From Lentisalinibacter sp035655155 (GTDB lineage: Bacteria; Pseudomonadota; Gammaproteobacteria; Steroidobacterales; Woeseiaceae): 64,000 nucleotides of DNA. The position numbers were made by a program, and so were the translations under genes. Positions 8,095 through 15,819 of this stretch are shown in pieces (position 1 is the stretch's first letter; each line of letters begins with the position of its first letter). The stretch is from contig DASRVH010000050.1 in NCBI GenBank assembly GCA_035655155.1, positions 56,485-120,484 on the forward strand, in the 5' to 3' direction. Below the pieces are notes generated by a model, which worked only from the letters and a program-made list of their open reading frames with translations, had not been told where the DNA came from and made no database searches.

Positions 8095-8799
8095 TCAGCC
8101 GTCCTCCGGACGCGGACCGAAGACGTCGGTGCCCACCCGGACCAGCGTCGCTCCCTCCAGTATGGCCGCCTCGAGATCGGCGGACATGCCCATGGACAGC
8201 GTGTCCAGCCGATGGCCGCGGGCGTTCAGTTGCTCGAGAATGCCGCGCAGCCGGGCGAACGGCCGGCGCTGGGCGGCGATCCCTTCGGCCGGCGCGGGTA
8301 TGCACATCAGCCCGCGCAGCCGCAGCCGCGGCAGCTCGGCGACCAGGTCCGCCAGCGGCCCCGCCTCGTCCGGCGCGCAGCCGCTCTTCGAGGCCTCGTC
8401 GTCCACGTTGACCTGGATGCAGATCTCCAGCGGCGGCGCATCCGGCGGGCGCTGCTCGCTCAGGCGCCGGGCGATCTTCTCCCGCTCGATCGTGTGCACC
8501 CAGTCGAACCGCTCGGCGATCGGCCGGGTCTTGTTCGACTGCACGGGACCGATGAAATGCCAGGTGAGGCCCGCTTCGCCCGGTGCATCCACCAGCGCGT
8601 CCATGTGCGCGAGCGCCCCCTGCAGCGTGTTCTCCCCGAAATGGCGGTGGCCGGCCGCCACCGCCTCGCGCACCCGCGCGAGCGGCTGGCGCTTGGACAC
8701 GGCCACCAGCGTCACCGAGGCCGGATCGCGGCCTGCCGAACGGGCGATGGAAGCGATGGATTCATTGATTTTCCGGAGGTTTTCCGTGACTCCAATCAC
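8095..8799 (-). CDS. yggS: YggS-family PLP homeostasis protein
   Basis: A 234-residue TIM-barrel PLP carrier, homologous to the N-terminal domain of alanine racemase. The PLP lysine lies in LVAVSKRQP near residue 36. Other signatures are HFGENTLQ, WHFIGPVQSNK and LSMGMSADLEAAI. YggS/PROSC proteins buffer free PLP and affect amino-acid pools. The start is taken as GTG at 8799. Transcribed divergently from pilT, with an 86-bp shared promoter region, and first gene of yggS-proC-yggT. PdxH (38.8 kb) is another PLP gene in the window. Confidence 0.92.
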   Translation of the reverse strand: MIGVTENLRKINESIASIARSAGRDPASVTLVAVSKRQPLARVREAVAAGHRHFGENTLQGALAHMDALVDAPGEAGLTWHFIGPVQSNKTRPIAERFDWVHTIEREKIARRLSEQRPPDAPPLEICIQVNVDDEASKSGCAPDEAGPLADLVAELPRLRLRGLMCIPAPAEGIAAQRRPFARLRGILEQLNARGHRLDTLSMGMSADLEAAILEGATLVRVGTDVFGPRPEDG

Positions 8800-8885
8800 G
8801 TTAATTTCCGTTTGCTCCGCTATACTAGCCCATCCGGATTTATGGTAAATCCGGCTGTCTGGACACCTGCAAGCAAGGGATACGC

Positions 8886-9926
8886 ATGGCCGTCGATATC
8901 GCGCAGCTCCTGTCGTTCACGGTGAAGAACAAGGCCTCCGACCTGCACCTGTCGGCGGGCGTCCCGCCCATGATCCGCGTCGATGGCGACATCAAGCGGA
9001 TCAATATGCCCGCCCTTACGCACAAGGAAGTCAACAGCATGGTGTACGACATCATGAATGACAAGCAGCGTAAGGCCTACGAGGAGTACTTCGAGACCGA
9101 CTTCTCGTTCGAGATTCCGAAGCTCGCCCGTTTCCGCGTCAACGCCTACAACCAGATGCGCGGCTCGGGCGCCGTCTTCCGCATCATTCCCTCGGAGATC
9201 CTGACGCTGGACGACCTGGGTGCGCCGGCGATCTTCAAGGACATCTCTATGCAGCCCCGCGGCATCTGCCTGGTGACCGGGCCCACCGGCTCGGGCAAGT
9301 CGACGACGCTCGCCGCGATGGTGGATTACATCAACGACAACAAGCCCGATCACATCCTCACCATCGAGGACCCGATCGAGTTCGTGCACGAGAGCAAGAA
9401 GTCGCTCATCAACCAGCGCGAGGTCCATCGCGACACGCTCGGCTTTTCCGAGGCGCTGCGCTCCGCTCTGCGCGAGGACCCGGACGTCATCCTGGTGGGC
9501 GAGCTGCGCGACCTGGAGACCATTCGTCTCGCGCTGACCGCGGCCGAGACCGGCCACCTGGTGTTCGGCACGCTGCATACGAGTTCCGCGGCCAAGACCA
9601 TCGACCGCGTCGTCGACGTCTTCCCGGCCGCGGAGAAGGAGATGGTGCGCGCCATGCTGTCGGAATCGCTGAAGGCGGTGATCTCACAGACACTGCTGAA
9701 GAAGATCGGCGGCGGCCGCGTGGCGGCCCATGAGATCATGATCGGCACGCCGGCCATCCGCAACCTCATCCGCGAGGGCAAGGTGGCGCAGATGTACTCG
9801 GCCATCCAGACCGGGCAGGGCGCCGGCATGCACACGCTGGATCAGAATCTGGCCGAACTCATGCAGAAGGGTCAGATCACCAAGGAAGAGGCCCGCTTCA
9901 AGGCGGTCAACAAGGAGAATTTCTAG
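8886..9926 (+). CDS. pilT: Type IV pilus retraction ATPase PilT
   Basis: A 346-residue hexameric motor ATPase of the type II/IV secretion family that depolymerises pilin and retracts type IVa pili. Walker A GPTGSGKST is near residue 132, the Asp box ILTIEDPIEF follows, Walker B is DPDVILVGELRD, the His box is GHLVFGTLHT, and the PilT-specific C-terminal AIRNLIREGK is present. Length matches P. aeruginosa PilT. First of three tandem homologues (33 nt to the next). A TATACT -10-like hexamer sits at 8821-8826 in the divergent promoter. Confidence 0.97.
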   Translation: MAVDIAQLLSFTVKNKASDLHLSAGVPPMIRVDGDIKRINMPALTHKEVNSMVYDIMNDKQRKAYEEYFETDFSFEIPKLARFRVNAYNQMRGSGAVFRIIPSEILTLDDLGAPAIFKDISMQPRGICLVTGPTGSGKSTTLAAMVDYINDNKPDHILTIEDPIEFVHESKKSLINQREVHRDTLGFSEALRSALREDPDVILVGELRDLETIRLALTAAETGHLVFGTLHTSSAAKTIDRVVDVFPAAEKEMVRAMLSESLKAVISQTLLKKIGGGRVAAHEIMIGTPAIRNLIREGKVAQMYSAIQTGQGAGMHTLDQNLAELMQKGQITKEEARFKAVNKENF

Positions 9927-9959
9927 GCCGCAGCTTCGTGATGCGGCCCGGGGGCAGAG

Positions 9960-11117
9960 ATGGATCGGGAACAGGCAGTACGACTGACGCAGAATCTTCT
10001 GAAGAAGCTGGTGGAGAAGAAGGGCTCGGATCTCTTCATCACCACGGGCTTCCCGCCGGCGATCAAGATCGACGGCGAGGTGCACCGGGCGACGGAGCAG
10101 CCGCTGTCGGCCGAACAGACGTCGATCATCGTCCGCTCGATCATGAACGACAAGCAGGCGAAGGAGTTCGACGCCACCAAGGAATGCAACTTCGCCATCA
10201 ACCCCCAGGGCATCGGCCGTTTCCGCGTCAGCGCCTTCGTGCAGCAGGGGCACGTGGGCGCGGTGCTGCGCACGATCACCACCAAGATCCCCACCTTCGA
10301 CGAGATGGAGCTGCCGCCCATCCTGAAGGACGTGGTCATGAACAAGCGCGGGCTGGTGATCGTCGTCGGTGGTACCGGTTCGGGTAAGTCGACCACGCTC
10401 GCCACCATGATCGGCCACCGCAACGAGCACTCCCGCGGCCACATCATCACCATCGAGGACCCGGTGGAGTTCGTGCATCCCCACCGGGGCTCCGTGGTCA
10501 CCCAGCGCGAGGTGGGCGTGGACACCGAGAGCTGGCACATGGCGCTGAAGAACACGCTGCGCCAGGCGCCGGACGTCATCCTGATCGGCGAGATCCGCGA
10601 CAAGGAGACGATGGAATACGGCATCCAGTTCGCCGAGACCGGCCACCTGTGCCTGGCGACCCTGCACGCGAACAGTGCCAACCAGGCGCTGGACCGCATC
10701 ATCAACTTCTTCCCGGAGGAGCGCCGCTCCCAGCTGCTGATGGATCTGTCGCTGAACGTGAAGGCGCTCGTCTCCCAGCGGCTGATCCCGCGGGAGAGCG
10801 GGGTGGGGCGCATCGCGGCCATGGAGATCATGCTGACCTCGCCGCTGATCGCGGATCTGATCTTCAAGGGCGAGGTGGCACAGATCAAAGAGATCATGGG
10901 CAAGTCCACGCGGCTCGGCATGCAGACGTTCGACCAGGCGCTGTTCGCGCTGTACGAGGAAGGGCATATCTCCTACGAGGAGGCGATGCGCAACGCGGAT
11001 TCGCGCAACGAGCTGCGGCTGAAGATCAAGCTGGAGAGCAAGCGCGAGACGGCGCTGGCCGACCAGCAGTCGACCAGCCTGCGCATCATGGAGGAGGACA
11101 CCGCCAAGCACTTCTGA
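9960..11117 (+). CDS. pilU: Type IV pilus retraction ATPase PilU
   Basis: A 385-residue PilT paralogue. It has Walker A GGTGSGKST (~residue 137), IITIEDPVEFVHPH, Walker B APDVILIGEIRD and His box GHLCLATLHA, plus the longer charged C-terminal tail typical of PilU. PilU boosts PilT-driven retraction and cannot usually act alone. The AIRNLIREGK motif of PilT is replaced by LIADLIFKGE. Directly downstream of pilT, as in Pseudomonas. Confidence 0.93.
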   Translation: MDREQAVRLTQNLLKKLVEKKGSDLFITTGFPPAIKIDGEVHRATEQPLSAEQTSIIVRSIMNDKQAKEFDATKECNFAINPQGIGRFRVSAFVQQGHVGAVLRTITTKIPTFDEMELPPILKDVVMNKRGLVIVVGGTGSGKSTTLATMIGHRNEHSRGHIITIEDPVEFVHPHRGSVVTQREVGVDTESWHMALKNTLRQAPDVILIGEIRDKETMEYGIQFAETGHLCLATLHANSANQALDRIINFFPEERRSQLLMDLSLNVKALVSQRLIPRESGVGRIAAMEIMLTSPLIADLIFKGEVAQIKEIMGKSTRLGMQTFDQALFALYEEGHISYEEAMRNADSRNELRLKIKLESKRETALADQQSTSLRIMEEDTAKHF

Positions 11118-11157
11118 CGGTGCGTGTGCACCGCTCAGTGTCTGCAGGCGCTAACCC

Positions 11158-12213
11158 ATGAACGTCAAACCCCTGTTCAAGTTGATGGCGGAGAAGAGGG
11201 CGTCGGACCTCTTCTTCACCTCCTATGCGCCGGTCAAGATCAAGATCGAGGGCAAGATCCGACCTGTGAACAAGCTCGAGCTGACGCCGAAGATGGTGAA
11301 GCAGGCTGCTCTCGAACTCATGAACGAGGAGCAGCTCGAAGTCTTCTCCCGTGAGATGGAGATCGATTTCGCCCTGTCCGAGCCCGGTGTGGGGCGCTTC
11401 CGCGTCAACGTGTTCCAGCAACGGGGCAACGTCGGCATGGTGCTGCGTTTCATCACGGCCGATCTGCCGACGTTCGAGCAGCTCGAGTTGCCGGACGTCC
11501 TGGAGGATCTGGTCATGCTGAAGCGCGGCCTGATCCTCATGGTGGGCGCCACCGGCAGCGGCAAGTCGACAACGCTGGCGGCCATGGTGAATCACCGCAA
11601 CGAGAACACCTCGTCGCACATCATCACCATCGAAGACCCGATCGAGTTCCTCCACCCCAACAAGAAGTCGATCGTCAACCAGCGGGAAGTAGGTATGGAC
11701 ACCATCTCCTACGCCCGCGCCCTGAAGAGCGCGATGCGGGCGGCCCCCGACGTGGTGCTGATCGGCGAGATCCGGGATCGGGAATCGATGCAGGCGGCGC
11801 TCGACCTCGCCGGCACCGGCCAGCTCGCCATCGCGACGCTGCACTCGAACAACGCACCGGAGACGCTGGACCGCATCATCAACATGTTCCCGATGGAACA
11901 GCACAACCAGGTGTTCATGGATCTCTCCCACTACCTGCGCGCCATCATCTCCCAGCGCCTGGTGCGCGACCGGGAGGGCAAGCGCGTGGCCGCGGTGGAG
12001 GTGATGCTGAACTCCCCGCACATCGGCGAGCTGATCATGAAGGGCGACATCTCCGCTGTGAAGGAGGCCGTGAAGGACTCCAACGAGCGTGGCATGCAGA
12101 CTTACGACGAGGCGCTGCTGAAGCTCTACCGCGACGGACGCATCACGCTGGAGGAGGCGCTCGCCAACGCGGATTCCCGCAGCAACCTGGAAGCCAAGAT
12201 CAACTTCGGGTAA
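11158..12213 (+). CDS. Third PilT/PilU-family ATPase (PilU-like)
   Basis: A 351-residue full-length homologue with all catalytic motifs intact: Walker A GATGSGKST (~residue 130), IITIEDPIEF, Walker B APDVVLIGEIRD and His box GQLAIATLHS. It resembles PilU more than PilT (IGEIRD, a PNKKSIVNQREVGMDT block, IGELIMKGD in place of AIRNLIREGK), but lacks the long PilU tail. It follows pilU by 40 nt and probably arose by duplication. It may be a further accessory retraction motor. The downstream side is a palindrome-rich noncoding island with no clear T-run terminator. Confidence 0.85.
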   Translation: MNVKPLFKLMAEKRASDLFFTSYAPVKIKIEGKIRPVNKLELTPKMVKQAALELMNEEQLEVFSREMEIDFALSEPGVGRFRVNVFQQRGNVGMVLRFITADLPTFEQLELPDVLEDLVMLKRGLILMVGATGSGKSTTLAAMVNHRNENTSSHIITIEDPIEFLHPNKKSIVNQREVGMDTISYARALKSAMRAAPDVVLIGEIRDRESMQAALDLAGTGQLAIATLHSNNAPETLDRIINMFPMEQHNQVFMDLSHYLRAIISQRLVRDREGKRVAAVEVMLNSPHIGELIMKGDISAVKEAVKDSNERGMQTYDEALLKLYRDGRITLEEALANADSRSNLEAKINFG

Positions 12214-12224
12214 TCAGACCTCCG

Positions 12225-12250
12225 GTAGGAGGGCCTTCAGGTCCGATCCG
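12225..12250 (+). repeat. REP element, GTAG-headed
   Basis: Starts GTAGGAGGGCC with the imperfect palindrome GGGCCTTCAGGTCC, the same family as the units at 12589 and 14714. It begins 12 nt after the stop of the third PilT-like gene. Confidence 0.7.
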
Positions 12251-12482
12251 GCTCTGCCAGACCCCGTTCTTTCCTGGCCGCCCTGCGGGGGTATCCACCT
12301 TGCTCCCGACAAAAGGTCGCGGCGATGGATACCCCCGCATGACGGCCGTGCTCGCGGTGGCGTGAGGGAAGCGCCGGTCAGCAGCGCCTGCTGACTGGTG
12401 CCAGCCCTTTCGGCTACGGGCCCGTCAGCGGGTGGGCAAGGGTGGCGGGGTCGTCCGGGCCGACTGAAGCCAATGGACAATG

Positions 12483-12530
12483 GTAGGAGCGGCTTCAGCC
12501 GCGATTGATCGGGCCTAAAGACCCTCCCAC
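12483..12530. repeat. Inverted REP pair
   Basis: A plus-oriented unit GTAGGAGCGGCTTCAGCC at 12483-12507 abuts a minus-oriented unit (GATCGGGCCTAAAGACCC, 12507-12530), giving a head-to-head doublet of the kind mobilised by REP-associated transposases (RAYT/TnpA-REP). No such transposase is in the window. Confidence 0.7.
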
Positions 12531-12588
12531 ATGAGCGTCCCCGCGACCCTTGCCCACCCGATGGCGGGCCAACGCCGATAGAAAGCCG

Positions 12589-12612
12589 GATCGGGCCTGA
12601 AGGCCCTCCTAC
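12589..12612 (-). repeat. REP element, GTAG-headed
   Basis: A perfect palindromic core GGGCCTGAAGGCCC with the GTAG head on the minus strand, immediately beyond the stop codon of the pyrK-like gene. Identical to the unit at 14714-14737 over 24 nt. Confidence 0.8.
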
Positions 12613-12616
12613 ACAG

Positions 12617-13534
12617 TTATGCGGGGAAGACGGTGTTGGCGTCGAAGACCGGGCCGTCCACGCACACGCGCTTCATCGCCGGGCCGTCCGGCGTCTCCAC
12701 CCGCACCGCGCAGCCGGCGCAGCCACCGACGGCGCAGGCCATGTATTCCTCCAGCGAGACCTGGCACGGGATGGCGTAACGGCGGGCGACGCCGGCCGCG
12801 GCGGCCAGCATCGGCGTCGGGCCGCAGGCGAACATCTCCACGCCGGCCAGCGCCGCCTCGTCCAGGCTGTCCAGCCACTCGCCGGCGAGCCCGGTCACGA
12901 AGCCCCGGTAGCAGCCCTCGAAGCCCGAGCCGCTCGCGAGCCGCGAGGGCACGCCCCTCTCTTCCAGCAGCGGCATGACGGAGCAGACGTCCGCCGCGAT
13001 GCCGGCCACGTCGGCGGTCGCCCGTGCCAGTTCGAAGGGGAACGGTATCTCGGAGCCCATCAGCACCAGCGGCTCCCAGTCGTGCTCGCGGTCCGCCTTC
13101 AGCGCCTCGGCGAGGAAGACCATCGGCGGTATGCCGACCCCGCCGCCGACGAGCAGCGCGCGCGGGCGCGCCGGGTCCGGCCGGAACGGGCGGCCGATGG
13201 GGCCGAGCACGCTGACCCGGTCGCCGGGCCGCCGCCGGCTCAGCAGGCGCAGCCCGTCGCCGACGATCTTGTACAGGAATTCGATCCAGCCCTCCGCGGC
13301 ATCCGCGCGCATGATGGAGAGCGGCCGGCGCATCGGCAGCGACTCGTCGCAGGTGACGTGCGCGAAGCTGCCGGGAAGGGCATGGGCGGCGCACTTCGGC
13401 GAGCGCAGACGCATGATGAACTGCTCGCCCGGATAGTGCCGCACCTCCAGCACCTCGGCATCCTCCACGAAGAGGGTGCCCCGGTGGGCGCGGGCGCTGG
13501 CCGGCGCGGCGGCGGTTTCGGTCTCGGTGCTCAT
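12617..13534 (-). CDS. PyrK-like dihydroorotate dehydrogenase electron-transfer subunit
   Basis: A 305-residue flavo-iron-sulfur protein. It has an N-terminal FAD-binding barrel (PMRRPLSIMRAD), a Rossmann NAD(P) domain (LLVGGGVGIPPMVFLAEAL) and a C-terminal [2Fe-2S] loop with four cysteines (YMACAVGGCAGCAV, then KRVCVDGPVF). That order and the C-terminal motif are those of PyrK, which passes electrons between NAD and a class 1B dihydroorotate dehydrogenase. No pyrDB partner is visible, and gammaproteobacteria normally use the quinone-linked class 2 enzyme, so the partner is uncertain. The ATG at 13534 was chosen because an upstream extension would run into the ruvX gap. 44 nt downstream of ruvX, with a REP at its end. 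Confidence 0.8.
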   Translation of the reverse strand: MSTETETAAAPASARAHRGTLFVEDAEVLEVRHYPGEQFIMRLRSPKCAAHALPGSFAHVTCDESLPMRRPLSIMRADAAEGWIEFLYKIVGDGLRLLSRRRPGDRVSVLGPIGRPFRPDPARPRALLVGGGVGIPPMVFLAEALKADREHDWEPLVLMGSEIPFPFELARATADVAGIAADVCSVMPLLEERGVPSRLASGSGFEGCYRGFVTGLAGEWLDSLDEAALAGVEMFACGPTPMLAAAAGVARRYAIPCQVSLEEYMACAVGGCAGCAVRVETPDGPAMKRVCVDGPVFDANTVFPA

Positions 13535-13578
13535 GCCGCCGCGGATTCTATCACCTGGCGGCCTGGCGCCGGCCCCGC

Positions 13579-14052
13579 TCAGTGGCGGCCCAGCCACTGC
13601 TCGGCGATGATCCGGGCGGAGAGGCTGTCGATATCCGCCTTGCCGACGCGCCGGCGGCGGCTGCCGCTGCGCCGTTCGCCGGTCAGGCGCGACCGGGCCT
13701 CGGCGGAGGAGAACTGCTCGTCAACCAGGTCCAGCGGGATGCCGAAGCGCTCGAGCCGGCGCCGGAACCGCTTCAGCGGCTCCTCGAGCACCGAGGTCTC
13801 GCCCGGCGCCAGCGGCATGCCGAGCAGCAGGCGGTCCGGCTGCCAGTCGCCGATGAGCCTGGCGAGCGCGCCCTCGTCGGGCTCGCCGCCGACGGCGGGC
13901 AGGGTCGTCAGCGCCGTCGCGCTGCGGGTCACCGCCTGGCCCACGGCGACGCCGATGCGCCGCAGCCCGAAGTCGAACGCCAGGACGGTCTCGGCGGTCT
14001 CGGCGGTCTCGGCGTCGTCCGCGGCGCCGCCGCTGTCAGGCGTGTCCGGCAT
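13579..14052 (-). CDS. ruvX: RuvX (YqgF) pre-16S rRNA nuclease / Holliday-junction resolvase-like
   Basis: A 157-residue RNase H-fold nuclease with the catalytic Asp in LAFDFGLRRIGVAVG, followed by LLLGMPL and the C-terminal DEQFSSAEA and KADIDSLSARIIAEQWL blocks. In bacteria it matures the 5' end of 16S rRNA. The first ~22 residues are an atypical Asp/Ala/Glu/Thr extension with AET repeats caused by a short in-frame DNA repeat (about 13990-14015). It overlaps yqgE by 17 nt, the standard yqgE-ruvX pairing. Confidence 0.92.
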   Translation of the reverse strand: MPDTPDSGGAADDAETAETAETVLAFDFGLRRIGVAVGQAVTRSATALTTLPAVGGEPDEGALARLIGDWQPDRLLLGMPLAPGETSVLEEPLKRFRRRLERFGIPLDLVDEQFSSAEARSRLTGERRSGSRRRRVGKADIDSLSARIIAEQWLGRH

Positions 14053-14596
14053 CGCTGGCCAGACGGGTGATGTCGATGCCGAGCTGCCGGGCTGCCGCCT
14101 GCCAGCGCCGATCGAAGGGGACTTCGAAGACGATGTCCGGCGTGGCCGTGACGTTCAGCCAGGCGTTCGCCATCATCTCGGCTTCCAGCTGGCCGGCCTC
14201 CCAGCCCGCATAACCGAGGGCCACCAGCGAACGGCTGGGCCCGATGCCCGCGGCGATGGCGGCCAGGATATCCCGTGAGAAGGTCACGCGGATGTCGTCG
14301 GACACCTCGAGCGTCGCCTCCCATTCCTGCTCGCCGGCATGCAGCACGAAGCCGCGCTCGTGGCCTACCGGCCCTCCCGCGAGCACCGGGATATCGCCGG
14401 TCTCCTCGTCTTCCGCCGTGAGTTCCAGCTGGGCGAGCACGTCACCGAGCCTGAGGTCCAGCGGCCGGTTGATGACGATGCCGAGAGCGCCCTCGTCCGT
14501 GTGCTCGCAGATCAGCGTGACCGTCGTCTCGAAGTTCGGATCCTCCATGCCGGGCATGGCGATCAGCAGCTGGTTGACGTAATTGGGCTCGCTCAT
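14036..14596 (-). CDS. yqgE: YqgE (AlgH) family protein
   Basis: A 186-residue UPF0301/DUF179 protein, matching the 187 residues of E. coli YqgE. Conserved features are NQLLIAMPGMEDPNF, LICEHTDEGALGIVINRP, GGPV and ALGYAGWEAGQLE. The ATG at 14596 is set by homology; the frame stays open a further 36 nt upstream. Function is unresolved. Co-transcribed with ruvX (17-nt overlap), as in most Gammaproteobacteria. Confidence 0.93.
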   Translation of the reverse strand: MSEPNYVNQLLIAMPGMEDPNFETTVTLICEHTDEGALGIVINRPLDLRLGDVLAQLELTAEDEETGDIPVLAGGPVGHERGFVLHAGEQEWEATLEVSDDIRVTFSRDILAAIAAGIGPSRSLVALGYAGWEAGQLEAEMMANAWLNVTATPDIVFEVPFDRRWQAAARQLGIDITRLASDAGHA

Positions 14597-14713
14597 GCGT
14601 CTCAGTATCGGCATTCCGGCGGGCATCGACAAGCGGAGGCCGGGTGGGAGCCGGAGGTAGGCGCAGGGGGCTGCAGCGTGGGCCGTCGGGACGACACCTC
14701 GGAGTCATGGGGT

Positions 14714-14737
14714 GATCGGGCCTGAAGGCCCTCCTAC
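14714..14737 (-). repeat. REP element, GTAG-headed
   Basis: Palindromic core GGGCCTGAAGGCCC with GTAG head on the minus strand, 7 nt beyond the stop codon of the tonB-like gene. Same sequence as the unit at 12589-12612. Confidence 0.8.
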
Positions 14738-14744
14738 GCGCGGG

Positions 14745-15662
14745 TTATTGGCGGGTGGCTATTCTCGGGCGGGCGCCGTCCTGATTGAACTGCCACTGAT
14801 AGGCGAAGCGCAGTTCGTCGTAGTCCTTGCGCAGGTCTTCCGGAAACGGGTCGAAGGGCGCCGCCCGGCGCAGGATGTTCAGCGCCGCCTGATCGAGCAG
14901 TCCGTGTCCCGAGGAGCGCCGCACGACGATGTCGGTGAGCTCGCCGTCGGCGTCGATCGCCACCTCCAGCACCGGGCTGCCCTCCATCCCTCGGGTGCGC
15001 GCCTGCTCCGGAAAGTTCAGGGTGCCCACCCGCTCCACCTTGCGCTTCCAGCGGTCCAGGTAGCCGGCGATACGCGATTCCCGCGTGTCGGCGCTGATCA
15101 CGAGGTGGCGGGGATCGTCGTCGTGGATCAGGAGATTCGCCTGTTCCTCGACCGGCAGGGGCAGGCTGCGGGGATCGCTCGGCGGTGCCGCCTGCACCGT
15201 GGTCTGCTGCGCGCTCGGTGCGGGGCTCGTGTCCTCGGGGGCGTAGTCGCGCCGGTCCGAGGGCGAGCGTGAGACGACGGTCGTGCGCGGGTCCGTTTCA
15301 CCCGGCGCCGATTCCACGGGCGTCTCGCCCGGGATCTCTTCGGGGAACGGCCGGGCCTCGGCAGAGCGGGGCCGGGCGCCCGGGCGCACGTGTTCGGTGG
15401 TGTTGCCGCCGCCGCGCTGGTTCGCCTGCGCGAGATAGTCCGCATCGTCGCTGGCGTCGACGTGCTGGTTCGAGTCCGCGACGATCGTCACCTCCAGCGT
15501 CGTCGCCTCGCTGCTGCCGGCCGGCACCGCCTCGAAGGTAACGCCCAGAATGACCACCGCATGGAACAGCGCCGCCAGGAAGAGCATCGGCGGCAGCCGG
15601 TCCGGCGTCGCCGGCACGGCGGGAAGCATGTCCTTCGTCAAACTCGGCCTGGTTTCTGCCAC
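14745..15662 (-). CDS. TonB-family energy transducer
   Basis: A 305-residue protein: N-terminal membrane helix (PPMLFLAALFHAVVILGV), a long Pro/Ser/Glu/Arg-rich periplasm-spanning linker, and a C-terminal TonB domain (YLDRWKRKVERVGTLNFPEQAR ... SSGHGLLDQAALNILRRAAPFDPFP). It couples inner-membrane energy to outer-membrane receptors or pilus-linked partners. Its place between yqgE-ruvX and gshB equals that of tonB3 in P. aeruginosa, a homologue needed for twitching. The GTG at 15662 is preferred because AGGAG lies 4-5 nt upstream, whereas the ATG at 15629 has AAGGA only 1 nt away. Confidence 0.85.
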   Translation of the reverse strand: MAETRPSLTKDMLPAVPATPDRLPPMLFLAALFHAVVILGVTFEAVPAGSSEATTLEVTIVADSNQHVDASDDADYLAQANQRGGGNTTEHVRPGARPRSAEARPFPEEIPGETPVESAPGETDPRTTVVSRSPSDRRDYAPEDTSPAPSAQQTTVQAAPPSDPRSLPLPVEEQANLLIHDDDPRHLVISADTRESRIAGYLDRWKRKVERVGTLNFPEQARTRGMEGSPVLEVAIDADGELTDIVVRRSSGHGLLDQAALNILRRAAPFDPFPEDLRKDYDELRFAYQWQFNQDGARPRIATRQ

Positions 15663-15819
15663 GTGGCTCCTGCCCCGGTTGCTTCTGCCCGCTCTGTCAG
15701 GCCGGTCCGGGCGAATGGTCTGCGCGTCCGGTCTGGGCGATTCGCCCCTCCGACCAGCCGCCATTCTAACCGTTCCCGCCGGCCCGGTAATGAGACGGCG
15801 GTCACCCCGTGGCGGGCCT

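Larger units (their letters stand above)
12214..12616. repeat. Palindrome-rich intergenic island with REP units
   Basis: This 403-bp noncoding stretch between the third PilT-like gene and the converging pyrK-like gene is almost wholly made of inverted repeats. They are: three sites of GTAG-headed REP sequences (listed separately); a 13-bp perfect repeat GCGGGGGTATCCA at 12285-12297 with its complement at 12326-12338; a CCGGTCAGCAG / CTGCTGACTGG hairpin near 12391-12415; and long arms CGGGTGGGCAAGGGTgGCGGGG at 12429-12450 and their near-complement at 12539-12560, which enclose a REP pair. No open frame or RNA gene is evident. Such islands commonly act as transcription attenuators or mRNA 3'-end protectors. 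Confidence 0.75.

Noticed and set aside
12214..12616. Insertion sequence remnant
   Set aside because: No transposase fragment or flanking direct repeats; the palindromes fit REP units better.
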